Shown here: positions 55,254-64,000 of the stretch, one piece after another | Numbering within the stretch: the stretch's first letter is position 1 | Layout: every line of letters starts with the position of its first letter | Assembly: GCA_003215555.1 (NCBI GenBank) | Contig: QCKE01000004.1 | Span: 62,001 to 126,000 of the forward strand | Direction: 5' to 3' | From: Prochlorococcus sp. AG-409-K04 | GTDB taxonomy: Bacteria; Cyanobacteriota; Cyanobacteriia; PCC-6307; Cyanobiaceae | Length of the DNA stretch: 64,000 nt | Made by a program: the position numbers and the translations under genes | Notes under the pieces: generated by a model | What the model was told of the DNA's origin: nothing | What the model saw: the letters and a program-made list of their open reading frames with translations, nothing else | The model's database searches: none

Positions 55254-55814
55254 CTAACTATGACTTCTAGGAGAAATTCCTTTCAAGTTAGGTGCTTGAT
55301 AAGCTGGTGAGATTACATCGTATTCGCCTAAATCATAAGTGCTAGATAAACCAGAGATTTCAGTATTATTAATTAATGATAATACCAGTAAATCTAATTG
55401 ATCTTGACTTTTCAAGCCAACAAAATGATCCTTAAGCTTTCCATTATTATCAAATAAGTTTAACTGTGGAATACCATAAACATCATATTTCTCCATAAGA
55501 TCTAACCATTTTTCATTGTCAACATTTAACAACACAACATCAATATCATTATCATATTTTTCCTTAATATTAACCATACTTGGTGCCATTTTTTTGCATA
55601 TTTCACACCAATCAGCATAAAATTCAACAATCGTTGGTTTACCATTGTTTAATGCTATTTCTGGCAAAATTGAATTTCTTGCCAGAAGATCTAAAGGTTT
55701 ATCAACATCAATTGTTAATCTCATAACAAAAAGTATTGAAGCCAGTAAAAAAGATGAAATTAATAAAATTATTCTTTGAAAGCGTCCCAAGTGAAGAGAT
55801 GAAGAGTTTTTCAC
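55254..55814 (-). CDS. Membrane-anchored thioredoxin-like protein (HCF164/TxlA type)
   Basis: An N-terminal membrane helix (about 14-32) anchors a thioredoxin domain with VEFYADWCEICKKMAP (Cys70, Cys73) and the cis-proline in YDVYGIPQLNLFD. HCF164/TxlA proteins keep lumenal or periplasmic thiols reduced for cytochrome b6f and PSII assembly. The start is GTG at 55814. The C-terminal 20 residues are Pro/Ser-rich. It is convergent with thyX, 2 bases away. Confidence 0.85.
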   Translation of the reverse strand: MKNSSSLHLGRFQRIILLISSFLLASILFVMRLTIDVDKPLDLLARNSILPEIALNNGKPTIVEFYADWCEICKKMAPSMVNIKEKYDNDIDVVLLNVDNEKWLDLMEKYDVYGIPQLNLFDNNGKLKDHFVGLKSQDQLDLLVLSLINNTEISGLSSTYDLGEYDVISPAYQAPNLKGISPRSHS

Positions 55815-55923
55815 GAACGAAATAATATTTATATTTACTTTGCCACTTTTGTAATGGTTTGGGTGTGAAATGTTTCTATTTGAGCTAATCTAATAGTCGA
55901 TTTAACATTTACTTAACTTTATA

Positions 55924-57306
55924 ATGATCACCAAGAGGAAAAGTTTTATTGGTGGTGAAAATGAAAAACAAAAACTTATTTTTTTTGGTACTGATGGTAT
56001 TAGAGGAAATGCAGAGACTTTATTAACTAATGAACTTGCTCAAAAAATTGGTTTTTGCTGTAGTCAAATCCTTTCAGAAAAAAGTCCTATTTTGATTGGT
56101 TACGATTCACGCTGTAGTAACAAGAGAATTACTTCCGCACTTACCGCTGGATTTACTTTAGCAAATAGAGAAGTTTGGATTTTAGGAGTATGCCCAACTC
56201 CAGCGATTCCATTTCTCATAAAAAAGCACAGAATCGCTGGCGGAATAATGATTTCTGCAAGCCACAATCCGCCTGAAGATAATGGTATAAAAATTTTTGA
56301 TTCTAATGGAAATAAAATATCATTAAAAAAGCAAAAAATAATCGATAAAGCTCTTCAAGAAAAGATAAAAATAGATTCTCAAGATAAATGTTCGTATATT
56401 CTCCGTAATGATCTTCTCCAAGATTATGAAAAGAGTATTTTACAAACAATTAATATCCAAGATTTTAATAATAAGCATATTTTGTTAGATCTTTGCTGGG
56501 GCTCAGCAACTAGTTGTGGAGAAAAGATCTTCAAATCTCTAGGGGCCAAGGTAACAAGTCTAAATTCCAAGCCAGATGGGAAACGAATTAATGTCAACTG
56601 CGGCTCGACTAATTTAAAACAAATCCAAACAGCAATGATCGAAACAAATGCGCATATGGGATTTGCTTTTGATGGAGATGCTGATCGACTAATTGGAATT
56701 GACCATAAAGGGAGAGTAATGGATGGAGATCATATTCTTTACTTGTGGGGATCACATCTTCAGGAGAAGAATATGCTAAGGGAACAAAGATTGGTTGCAA
56801 CTGTAATGTCTAATTTAGGCTTTGAAAAAGCATGGATTAAAAGAAAAGGAAAACTCACAAGAACTCATGTTGGAGATAAATATGTTCATCAAGAGATGCT
56901 TTCTACAAAAGCTAGTTTAGGTGGGGAGCAATCTGGACATATTTTATCAACAATCAATGATCTTTCTGGCGATGGTCTCTTAACAGCACTTCAAATCTCT
57001 AGTATCTGTATCCAAAAAGGAATAAACCTTTCTGAATGGCTAGATGAAAGTTTTGAACCATATCCACAAGTTTTGATAAATGTTCCTCTAATTAATAATA
57101 TAACTAATAAAAATTTAGAAAATTCAGCTCGATTTAAGACTTCCATAGAGAAAGCAAGGGTTAAGATTAATGATCATGGAAGAATAGTAATTAGGAAAAG
57201 TGGTACTGAACCATTACTAAGAATTATGGTTGAATCAATAGATAAAATATTAGTAAATTCAATAATAGAAAATATTAGAAAAGTAACTTTTGAAGAACTA
57301 AATTAA
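55924..57306 (+). CDS. glmM: Phosphoglucosamine mutase
   Basis: GlmM converts glucosamine-6-phosphate to glucosamine-1-phosphate for UDP-GlcNAc, peptidoglycan and LPS. KLIFFGTDGIRGNAETLL opens it, the phosphoserine loop is GIMISASHNPPEDNGIKIFD, the Mg site is FAFDGDADRLIGID, and IRKSGTEPLLRIMVES is the phosphate-binding domain. Its 460 residues are normal, with a 16-residue basic leader. Both ends are close to divergent or convergent neighbours. Confidence 0.94.
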   Translation: MITKRKSFIGGENEKQKLIFFGTDGIRGNAETLLTNELAQKIGFCCSQILSEKSPILIGYDSRCSNKRITSALTAGFTLANREVWILGVCPTPAIPFLIKKHRIAGGIMISASHNPPEDNGIKIFDSNGNKISLKKQKIIDKALQEKIKIDSQDKCSYILRNDLLQDYEKSILQTINIQDFNNKHILLDLCWGSATSCGEKIFKSLGAKVTSLNSKPDGKRINVNCGSTNLKQIQTAMIETNAHMGFAFDGDADRLIGIDHKGRVMDGDHILYLWGSHLQEKNMLREQRLVATVMSNLGFEKAWIKRKGKLTRTHVGDKYVHQEMLSTKASLGGEQSGHILSTINDLSGDGLLTALQISSICIQKGINLSEWLDESFEPYPQVLINVPLINNITNKNLENSARFKTSIEKARVKINDHGRIVIRKSGTEPLLRIMVESIDKILVNSIIENIRKVTFEELN

Positions 57307-57317
57307 TAAGAGAAATT

Positions 57318-57956
57318 CTATTCAATTTCTGAATTTCTTAAATACAATTGACGATAAATAGGTAAACCTTTTTTTTGTACATATATTTCCCGTTCTGTAC
57401 AAAATGGGAAAGGATTCTCCATGGTAAAAGAGAAATTATCTTCAAGTGCTTTATCATAAAATTGACTAGATTCAATTTGCTGAACCATATCCTCCATCAC
57501 CTCTAAAATATCAGTTTGGATAAATAATTTCGAACCCTCATCAAGATTCCTTGCCATTGAAAGAACTAAAGAAGAATTTAAAACCCTTCTTTTTCTATGT
57601 CGTAATTTAAACCACGGATCTGGAAATTGAATAGAAACCATTTCAACTTTACGTTTCTCAAAAGAAGCAAGCCAAGCATCCAAACTTACGTTTGCATTGC
57701 AAAATAAAAATTTTAAATTGTTGATATTAAACTGAATTCTTTCCATTTCAGAAGCAATTACTAGAGATTCTCTTATCTCCAACCCAAGAAAATTCCACAT
57801 TGGAGTGGCAGAAGCCATATCCAACAAAAATCTACCTCTTGCACAACCAATGTCTAAATGAATAGGTAAATCACAATTATCAAACAATTTATTGGCTTTA
57901 GGCAACTCATTATCAAGTTGAAAAAAGCGGCTTAATGGATTCACATGTTGTCGCAC
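57318..57956 (-). CDS. trmB: tRNA (guanine-N7-)-methyltransferase
   Basis: TrmB methylates G46 in the tRNA variable loop using SAM. LDIGCARGRFLLDMAS binds SAM and FLGLEIRESLVIASEM is next. QFPDPWFKLRHRKRRVLNSS carries the PDPW signature with its catalytic Asp. Length 212 residues. The start appears to be GTG at 57956. It ends 12 bases from glmM, convergent. Confidence 0.93.
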   Translation of the reverse strand: MRQHVNPLSRFFQLDNELPKANKLFDNCDLPIHLDIGCARGRFLLDMASATPMWNFLGLEIRESLVIASEMERIQFNINNLKFLFCNANVSLDAWLASFEKRKVEMVSIQFPDPWFKLRHRKRRVLNSSLVLSMARNLDEGSKLFIQTDILEVMEDMVQQIESSQFYDKALEDNFSFTMENPFPFCTEREIYVQKKGLPIYRQLYLRNSEIE

Positions 57957-58038
57957 TATCAGTGTTGGTGGATTTTTTTCAAGGCTATCCTTCGCAGAAG
58001 TGTTATAAGTTAATAATGAACAAGTTGCAAGTTTCTCT

Positions 58039-58650
58039 GTGATAGAAATCTCATACCGTTCTCTTATTTGGTTAGTCTATCGGCTAGGCGCGACATTTGC
58101 TTTTGGCCTTCCATTAGTCCTGTTCATTTGGTCAACTGCAAAAAAAGAATCTTCAATAGTGCGTCTGTTAAAAATTTATTGGAAGGTTGCAAGCCTTTTA
58201 ATAATTAGCATGCTTCTGCTAACTGGAAACAGACCAATTGGATATTTCATTTCTTTCATATCCCCTATTCTAATAATTACATCAATATGGTTTTGGATAG
58301 ATTTAAATGAAGAGCTAGAAGAATTACCAGCTTGGAAACCTCTTCCAATTCTGCTGAAAGCATGGAGATGGGCATTGAGCAGTTTCTGTGGATTTTATAT
58401 TGTAATAGCTTTTCAAAGTCTTAATTGCATCAATGCAATAAAATCGAACTATTGTGTATATTGGAAAGAAGTACCATCTGGACTAAATAATTTAATTAGA
58501 GATACTTTCAATTTTCTTTTTGGAGCTAGTTGGACTGAAACAATAGCTGCATTTATAGGTTACTTAGGCTTAATAATTTATATAGTTGGATTTATACAAT
58601 GGATAATAATGAAATTACCGAAAGAAGGAAGAATTTCTGGAAAGTTTTAA
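58039..58650 (+). CDS. DUF3177-like membrane protein
   Basis: This is an integral membrane protein of 203 residues with five or six hydrophobic helices, for example LGATFAFGLPLVLFIWST, LLIISMLLLTGNRPIGYFIS and IAAFIGYLGLIIYIVGFIQW. The pattern, including ELEELPAWKPLPILLKAWRW, fits the cyanobacterial DUF3177 family, of unknown function. The start appears to be GTG at 58039. It is convergent with ileS. Confidence 0.82.
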   Translation: MIEISYRSLIWLVYRLGATFAFGLPLVLFIWSTAKKESSIVRLLKIYWKVASLLIISMLLLTGNRPIGYFISFISPILIITSIWFWIDLNEELEELPAWKPLPILLKAWRWALSSFCGFYIVIAFQSLNCINAIKSNYCVYWKEVPSGLNNLIRDTFNFLFGASWTETIAAFIGYLGLIIYIVGFIQWIIMKLPKEGRISGKF

Positions 58651-58677
58651 ATCAACAAAACATTCAAAGAATTAAAT

Positions 58678-61587
58678 CTAAATTATTCTTTCTAACACAT
58701 CTATGCAGCGTTGACATAAGAGTTTATGTTTAAGATTAGAACCTACATCTAGTTCATAGTGCCAACATCTTTCACATTTTTTACCTCTAGACTTTGAAAT
58801 ATCTATAGTGGCTATTTCTTCATCAGATGTATGTAATACTTCTGCCCAAGGATCACCACCTATTTGAACTTTTGAAACAATTAACCAATCAAAAATATTA
58901 TCAACAAATTTATTGCCATTCTCTTCAATAAAGCTCAAAGATTTAATTAATGTATCTGTTTTAGGTGATATTCTAACAGCTGCCTCAAGAGAAGAGCCTA
59001 GATATTGTTTTGTTCTACATTCCTCTAATGATTTATTTACTATGCTTCTAAGTTTTCTTATGTCATTAATTGACTCATTAAAAGAATCATTTCTCCAACT
59101 ATTTGGAACTTGGGGCCAACCTCTTTGAAATACAGAATCTTCTTTTAAAGAATATGGAATATTCTGCCAAATATCTTCTGACATATGAGACAAAACTGGT
59201 GCTATTAAAACTGCCAAATTCTCTACTATTAATGAAAGTACGTATTGACAAGATTTCCGCCTGAAATCTGAAGGTCCACTCACATAAAGACGATCCTTTG
59301 CTATATCTAAATAAAAATTTGACAAATCAACCACACAAAAGCTCTGAAGCAATTGAAAGAACTTTGCAAATTCATAACTATCATATGCATTAGATATCTG
59401 ATCAACAACCTCTGCTGTTCTATTAATCATCCAGCGATCTAAAATAGGTAATTCATTAATATCAAAGCAATCTTTAACTGGATCAAAATCATGTAGATTT
59501 CCCAGTAAATAACGCGCTGTATTTCTTACTTTCCTATAAACATCTGATAATTGTCGCAAAATATTTTTTCCAATTGGCACATCTGCGGAATAGTCTACAG
59601 AGCTTACCCAAAGCCTTAAAACATCAGCACCATATGCAGGCTCTAGTTTCTTATTTTTGCCTCCATTAATTATTACTAAAGGATCTACAATATTTCCTAA
59701 TGATTTACTCATTTTTCTACCATTTTCATCTAAAGCAAAACCATGCGTAAGAACTTTTGAGTATGGCGCCTTTCCATTCACTGCAACTGAGGTCAGCAAA
59801 GAAGATTGAAACCATCCTCGATGTTGATCAGAGCCTTCTAAATAAAGATCAGCAGGAGACTTCATACCATTTCTTTCAGAAGTAACTGCTGACCAACTAG
59901 ATCCTGAGTCAAACCAAACATCCATAGTATCTAAACCTTTTTCCCAATTCTCTGCTTCTTCAGAATACTCACTAGGCAAAAGTTCTGAGACAGATAATTT
60001 CCACCATATATCAGCTCCTTTTTCTTTTATTAAATTATAAATATGAGAAATAGTGTTCTCATTTAATAAAACTTCTGCACTTTTCTTAGAGTAAAAAACT
60101 GGTATTGGAACTCCCCAAGTTCGCTGTCTAGAAATACACCAATCTCCTCTATCTGCAACCATAGCTTGAATTCTTTTTTTACCAGCCTGAGGCAACCATT
60201 CTACATTCTCAATAGCTTCCAAAGCTTGCTTTCTAAAACCTTCTACAGAAGCAAACCACTGCTCAGTAGCACGAAAAATAGTTGGTTTCTTAGTTCGCCA
60301 GTCATAAGGATATTTGTGTTGATAAGCCTTTTCTTTAAGCAGAAAACCAGAGTCGCGCAATGAATTAATAATTTCCTGATTTGCTTCCTTTAAAACATTT
60401 AACCCAGAGAATTTTCCAGCTTCATTTGTAAGAATTCCTTTCTCATTAACTGGACATATTATAGGTAGTTTGTGCGTAATTCCTGTTTGAAAATCATCTA
60501 TTCCATGCCCCGGAGCAGTGTGAACTATACCAGTACCAGATTGAGTTGTTACATATTTTCCACCAATAACGAAAGGATGAATATTTCCAAATAAAGGGTC
60601 CTTATATAAAGCTCCCTTTAGAATATTCCCTTTTACAAAGGCCAATTTATTTAATTTATATCCAATCTCTTCACTAACTTGATTCAAAAGATCAGAGGCT
60701 ATAATAAGCAATTGATTTTTATCATTTTCTGCAAAAACATAATCAATATTTTCATTAATAGCCACCGCAGCATTTGCAGGCAAAGTCCAAGGTGTAGTAG
60801 TCCATATTGCAACTTTTAATCGTTCACTTAATTCTTCTTCATTAAATGGCAAATTTAAGCCTTGTTTTTCTAATTCTTTATATAAAATACTCTGAAGTTT
60901 GACTACTGGGAAAGCTACATAAACACTTGGACTTATATGTCCTTCAGGATATTCCAATTCCGCTTCAGCTAAGGCAGTTCTAGAACTTGGACTCCAATGA
61001 ACAGGTTTAAGTCCCCTATATATATGTCCCTTTAACGCCATATCCCCAAATAATTTGATTTGCGAAGCCTCGTATTCTTTTTGCAGTGTTAGATATGGAT
61101 TATCCCAATCAGCCCAAATCCCCCACCGACGAAATCCTTCCTTTTGAATTGATATTTGTTTATGTGCATAATCAGCAGCCTTTTTTCTTAATGTCAACGG
61201 TGTTAATTCTTCTCTTTCTTTTCTATCAAGTGTTTGCAAAACCTTTAATTCAATTGGCAAACCATGGCAATCCCATCCAGGAACAAATCGAACCTGTCTA
61301 CCCAACAAAATCTGATATTTATTAATTATGTCCTTTAGCACTTTGTTTAGTGCATGCCCCATGTGAAGAGTGCCGTTTGCGTATGGCGGCCCATCATGCA
61401 ACGTAAAATTAGGTCCTTTATTTTCCAATCCAAGATTAAAATCAATCCCTTTGTCCTTCCAAAATTTTTGCAACTCGGGTTCTCTAAGAGGTGAGTTAGC
61501 TCTCATACTAAAACTAGTCTTCAAAAGATTTAGAGTTTCTTTGTAAGAGGAAGGTTTTTCTCCGTGATTAGTTTTCTCGTTATTCAC
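58678..61587 (-). CDS. ileS: Isoleucyl-tRNA synthetase
   Basis: IleS charges tRNA-Ile. The class I HIGH motif is [17 protein letters not shown] (HMGH, residues 75-78) and the KMSKS motif is [16 protein letters not shown] near residue 626. The editing domain has [16 protein letters not shown] and [16 protein letters not shown]. The C-terminal zinc finger is [11 protein letters not shown] with CQRCID. The length of 969 residues is normal for bacterial IleS. The start seems to be GTG at 61587. The Ycf66-like gene lies just upstream. Confidence 0.98.
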   Translation of the reverse strand: MNNEKTNHGEKPSSYKETLNLLKTSFSMRANSPLREPELQKFWKDKGIDFNLGLENKGPNFTLHDGPPYANGTLHMGHALNKVLKDIINKYQILLGRQVRFVPGWDCHGLPIELKVLQTLDRKEREELTPLTLRKKAADYAHKQISIQKEGFRRWGIWADWDNPYLTLQKEYEASQIKLFGDMALKGHIYRGLKPVHWSPSSRTALAEAELEYPEGHISPSVYVAFPVVKLQSILYKELEKQGLNLPFNEEELSERLKVAIWTTTPWTLPANAAVAINENIDYVFAENDKNQLLIIASDLLNQVSEEIGYKLNKLAFVKGNILKGALYKDPLFGNIHPFVIGGKYVTTQSGTGIVHTAPGHGIDDFQTGITHKLPIICPVNEKGILTNEAGKFSGLNVLKEANQEIINSLRDSGFLLKEKAYQHKYPYDWRTKKPTIFRATEQWFASVEGFRKQALEAIENVEWLPQAGKKRIQAMVADRGDWCISRQRTWGVPIPVFYSKKSAEVLLNENTISHIYNLIKEKGADIWWKLSVSELLPSEYSEEAENWEKGLDTMDVWFDSGSSWSAVTSERNGMKSPADLYLEGSDQHRGWFQSSLLTSVAVNGKAPYSKVLTHGFALDENGRKMSKSLGNIVDPLVIINGGKNKKLEPAYGADVLRLWVSSVDYSADVPIGKNILRQLSDVYRKVRNTARYLLGNLHDFDPVKDCFDINELPILDRWMINRTAEVVDQISNAYDSYEFAKFFQLLQSFCVVDLSNFYLDIAKDRLYVSGPSDFRRKSCQYVLSLIVENLAVLIAPVLSHMSEDIWQNIPYSLKEDSVFQRGWPQVPNSWRNDSFNESINDIRKLRSIVNKSLEECRTKQYLGSSLEAAVRISPKTDTLIKSLSFIEENGNKFVDNIFDWLIVSKVQIGGDPWAEVLHTSDEEIATIDISKSRGKKCERCWHYELDVGSNLKHKLLCQRCIDVLERII

Positions 61588-61609
61588 AATTAAAGTTGAT
61601 TAGATAAGA

Positions 61610-62158
61610 TTATGAAACGTCAGAAGGAGTATTAGATGATGTTGTCTTTAAAATTGGATCTGGCAAATTAGTTTTTTCTTCAATCTTACCCTTAGAAGAT
61701 GAAAGTTGCTGGGCATCTAAAGACTTTTTTTCATCATCAGTATCTGGACGAACCCATTTTTTGCCAATTGCACTTGGCTTGGGCTTAGGCCTAAAGAGTT
61801 TAAAAAGATCTAAAAATATCGACATTAACTTACTAGAGGCAGCCATACTATGTTGAAAGCTATTTCTCCATCGCTTAAAGGTACTTAGATTATCCTTTTC
61901 TTCTTGACTAAGCTGAGTCCATCTATATTGAAAAACTTCTGATAATAATCTACCAACAAGCAATGAGTTCAATAAGACAGCTAGCATAGGTGATCCCTGA
62001 AAGCGTTCATTGCTAGAAACGAGTATTAACCCCAAAACCATGAGAAGGGCCCCCCAGGCAGAATCTCTAGGTCTGCTTAGTTCAGTTATCAAGACTGGAA
62101 GAAATAAAATCAAAAATCCTAAACATATAGAAAAATACCCAATAACAACTGCAAGCAT
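61610..62158 (-). CDS. Ycf66-like membrane protein
   Basis: Residues 1-80 hold hydrophobic helices (VVIGYFSICLGFLILFLPVL, WGALLMVLGLILVSS and MLAVLLNSLLVGRLLSEVFQ) in the pattern of the Ycf66 N-terminal domain, including the ERFQGSPML link. The rest is hydrophilic and Lys/Ser-rich with low complexity. Ycf66 occurs in cyanobacteria and some plastids; function unknown. It lies 22 bases upstream of ileS on the same strand, so the two may be co-transcribed. Assignment is by pattern only. Confidence 0.6.
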   Translation of the reverse strand: MLAVVIGYFSICLGFLILFLPVLITELSRPRDSAWGALLMVLGLILVSSNERFQGSPMLAVLLNSLLVGRLLSEVFQYRWTQLSQEEKDNLSTFKRWRNSFQHSMAASSKLMSIFLDLFKLFRPKPKPSAIGKKWVRPDTDDEKKSLDAQQLSSSKGKIEEKTNLPDPILKTTSSNTPSDVS

Positions 62159-62189
62159 GATTTTCTTATGATCTTAGATATCTATATTT

Positions 62190-62364
62190 TGGCTAATGAG
62201 AGGGGATAAACCCATTAATCTCAATTGATAGTCGTACCTTTTCTCAATCTTCAAGACTTAAGAACATTTCAAAATTTAAATTGATGCTCATCACCAGCAC
62301 ATTGAAAATTTTCAGAAAGCAAACAGTCCATCTATTTTGAGATAAAGAAAAATTATCTCTTTTT
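62190..62364 (+). other. Large spacer with hairpins; possible small RNA ending at 62364
   Basis: The 380-base spacer 62159-62538 between the Ycf66-like gene and tRNA-Leu holds no gene I can support. TGAGA (62197-62201) pairs with TCTCA (62219-62223) around a GGG/CCC stem. GAGATAA (62339-62345) pairs with TTATCTC (62353-62359), followed by TTTTT (62360-62364), a terminator-like end on the plus strand. A short RNA or a leader of the minus-strand gene is possible. The tRNA promoter must lie in the last 150 bases. Confidence 0.35.
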
Positions 62365-62538
62365 AGACTCTTTTCTCAGATATAATCTTTACAAGGATTG
62401 CACTCAATCCATCTGATCAGTATTTTTACCGATCTTTCTCTCATCAATAAGGTTGATTTCAACAAGATTTTAGTTGATCCTGACTAAAATCCAATCATTT
62501 TTTTTTTGAAATCTAAACCTTACTAATGAGATCAAAAT

Positions 62539-62621
62539 GCCCATCTGGCGGAATTGGTAGACGCGCTGGTTTTAGGTACCAGTGGCTTTATGTCGTGGGA
62601 GTTCAAGTCTCCCGGTGGGCA
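62539..62621 (+). tRNA. tRNA-Leu (UAG anticodon)
   Basis: The cloverleaf has acceptor GCCCATC with GGTGGGC (one G-U pair), anticodon stem CTGGT/ACCAG with loop TTTAGGT (anticodon TAG), a long variable arm typical of class II tRNAs, and T-loop TTCAAGT. The discriminator is A, the identity base for leucine. No CCA is encoded. It decodes CUN codons. Confidence 0.97.
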
Positions 62622-62681
62622 TCAATTACTAAAAGAATCAATACACATGTTTTTGTTTAGATTTTGTAATTCAAAAGGAAA

Positions 62682-63713
62682 ATGAAAAATACAATAGATT
62701 CTATAAAAGATGTTTATCCAGATTCAGAATTTCAATCTTATTCGTTTTGGCAAAAGCGTATAAAAGAATACTTAGATCCACCTGAATCAATTAATCCGAC
62801 TGTATTTTTATTTGTAGGAGGATATGCAATTGCTATCCTAGCAATTTGGGAGTGGTACCAAGGTATTTGGCCTCTTCCTTTATTAGTTAGCCTTGCATTC
62901 TTGGCTCTTCATATGGAGGGAACAGTAATTCATGATGCATGTCATAAAGCAGCTCATCCTAATAAATGGATTAATCAGGCAATGGGACATGGCGCTGCCA
63001 TTTTGTTAGGGTTTAGTTTTCCTGTTTTTACTAGAGTTCATCTTCAACATCATTCACATGTAAATGATCCCAAAAATGACCCAGATCATATAGTTAGCAC
63101 TTTTGGTCCAGTATGGTTAATTGCTCCAAGATTTTTCTATCATGAATATTTCTTTTTTCAAAGGAAGTTGTGGAGAAAATTTGAGCTAATGCAATGGGGA
63201 ATAGAGCGCTCAATTTTTATCACAATTGTATTATTAGGAATAAAATTTAATTTTATGAATGTAATTTATAATCTTTGGTTTGGTCCAGCTCTAATGGTTG
63301 GTGTAACTCTAGGAATATTTTTCGACTATCTTCCACATAGACCTTTTTTGGCTAGAAATAAATGGAAAAATGCCAGAGTATATCCAAGTCGAGTAATGAA
63401 TATTTTAATTATGGGGCAAAATTATCATTTAGTGCATCATTTATGGCCATCTATTCCTTGGTTTGAATATAAACTAGCTTATGAAGCAACAAAGCCATTG
63501 CTAGACCAAAAAGGATCTCCTCAAAGAATGGGGATTTTTGAGACCAAGAATGATAGCTTTAATTTTCTATATGACATATTTATTGGTATACGAAGTCATA
63601 AAAAAAATAGAAGCAAAATGAGACCTTTAGCTAATTTTATACCAAATAAAAGATGGAGAAAAAAATGGATCTATCTATTGCATAATACGGCAGTAATTCC
63701 TGAAAAAGAATAA
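62682..63713 (+). CDS. crtR: Beta-carotene hydroxylase, CrtR type
   Basis: CrtR is a di-iron membrane hydroxylase that turns beta-carotene to zeaxanthin, the main photoprotective xanthophyll here. The histidine boxes are present: VIHDACHKAAHPNKWINQAM, VHLQHHSHVNDPKNDPDH and GQNYHLVHHLWPSIPW. Four hydrophobic helices surround them. It aligns by eye with cyanobacterial CrtR, not with the unrelated CrtZ family. The C-terminal 50 residues are basic and variable. It starts 60 bases after tRNA-Leu. Confidence 0.92.
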   Translation: MKNTIDSIKDVYPDSEFQSYSFWQKRIKEYLDPPESINPTVFLFVGGYAIAILAIWEWYQGIWPLPLLVSLAFLALHMEGTVIHDACHKAAHPNKWINQAMGHGAAILLGFSFPVFTRVHLQHHSHVNDPKNDPDHIVSTFGPVWLIAPRFFYHEYFFFQRKLWRKFELMQWGIERSIFITIVLLGIKFNFMNVIYNLWFGPALMVGVTLGIFFDYLPHRPFLARNKWKNARVYPSRVMNILIMGQNYHLVHHLWPSIPWFEYKLAYEATKPLLDQKGSPQRMGIFETKNDSFNFLYDIFIGIRSHKKNRSKMRPLANFIPNKRWRKKWIYLLHNTAVIPEKE

Positions 63714-63717
63714 GAAG

Positions 63718-64000
63718 TTAATTAGAAAGAATCTTAGGAACCCTGAAAAAATCACCTTCTCTATTTGGAGCTAAATCTAACAACTCTTCTCTAATATGTG
63801 ATTCCTCAACTTCATCTTCCCTTAATACATTTAAAACTTCAACAGCCCTGGTTGTTGGAGGAATATCTTGAGTATTAATTTTTTCTAATTGAGTAACATA
63901 CTCTAAAATTTTTTCAAGTTGATTTGCATAAATTTCAACTTGATCTTGTGGGATTTCTAACCTTGCTAGCTTGGAAACCTTGGAAACTTCTTCTGGAGTA
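63718..64000 (-). CDS. gatC: Glu-tRNA(Gln)/Asp-tRNA(Asn) amidotransferase subunit C (5' partial)
   Basis: GatC stabilises the GatAB amidotransferase that makes Gln-tRNA(Gln) in organisms lacking glutaminyl-tRNA synthetase. The visible 94 codons read [20 protein letters not shown], a middle amphipathic part [18 protein letters not shown], and the end [17 protein letters not shown], all typical of GatC. Only the first few residues lie outside the window. It is convergent with crtR, 4 bases apart. Confidence 0.93.
   Translation of the reverse strand, partial: TPEEVSKVSKLARLEIPQDQVEIYANQLEKILEYVTQLEKINTQDIPPTTRAVEVLNVLREDEVEESHIREELLDLAPNREGDFFRVPKILSN

Noticed and set aside
1-64000. Mobile elements, prophage, CRISPR array or genomic island
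   Set aside because: No transposase, integrase or phage protein, no regularly spaced repeats, and no tRNA followed by a repeat of its 3' end was seen. All three tRNA flanks carry core genes.

Overview
This window looks like a piece of a Prochlorococcus-type marine picocyanobacterial chromosome. The reasons are a strongly A+T-rich sequence, very short spacers, many overlapping gene ends, eight small photosystem II (PSII) genes, the photosynthetic NDH-1 genes ndhC-ndhK-ndhJ, the magnesium-chelatase gene chlD, the carotenoid hydroxylase gene crtR, the nitrogen regulator gene ntcA, and several families found mainly in cyanobacteria (Ycf48, DUF3155, DUF3084, DUF3146, DUF3177, DUF3769). I saw no transposase, integrase, phage gene or CRISPR array. 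It reads as core chromosome. The ecotype cannot be fixed from sequence alone.

Layout. 1-6.7 kb: UvrD/PcrA helicase (cut by the window edge), CCA-adding enzyme, a fused oxidoreductase-SelD, and methylthioadenosine phosphorylase. 6.7-9.0 kb (minus): rubredoxin, ycf48 and psbE-F-L-J, a PSII reaction-centre and assembly cluster. 9.1-10.7 kb (plus): ndhC-K-J. 10.7-19.2 kb: a YvcK-like protein, an Mla/TGD-type ABC ATPase plus MCE protein, chlD, folK, a NUDIX hydrolase, a DegT-like aminotransferase and a redoxin. 19.3-26.1 kb: fabI, hisB, a carotenoid oxygenase, RdgB, a RecB-like nuclease, ygfZ and pyrE. 26.2-32 kb: a CAU tRNA, a CBS-domain membrane protein, an oxidoreductase, psbK, tgt, cobS and a histidine kinase. 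32-42 kb: DUF3155 behind a structured leader, an esterase, purH, a DoxX protein, ispH, an ammonium transporter with a perfect NtcA box, sfsA, murJ (holding a perfect 21-bp inverted repeat) and three small unknowns. 42-49 kb: tRNA-Arg, glyA, cinA, leuC-leuD and an LptD-like protein. 49-55.8 kb: psbI, psbN, psbH, tatA, pth, DUF3146, a YqgF-like protein, DUF3084, ntcA, a CobO-like protein lacking its P-loop, dcd, thyX and a membrane thioredoxin. 55.9-64 kb: glmM, trmB, DUF3177, ileS, a Ycf66-like protein, tRNA-Leu, crtR and gatC (cut by the window edge).

How the genes fit together. PSII assembly recurs (RubA, Ycf48, cytochrome b559, PsbJ/L/K/I/H/N). Nitrogen control links ntcA to an amt gene in the same window. 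All three tRNAs lack an encoded CCA, which fits the CCA-adding enzyme nearby. The cell makes its own leucine, histidine, purines, pyrimidines and folate, and builds thymidylate with ThyX plus dCTP deaminase.

The points most worth a second look are the murJ inverted repeat, the structured region at 32.0-32.2 kb, the CobO-like protein without a Walker A motif, and the hairpin covering the start of the carotenoid oxygenase gene. I found no clear new multi-gene system. Family names come from memory of the families, not from a search.
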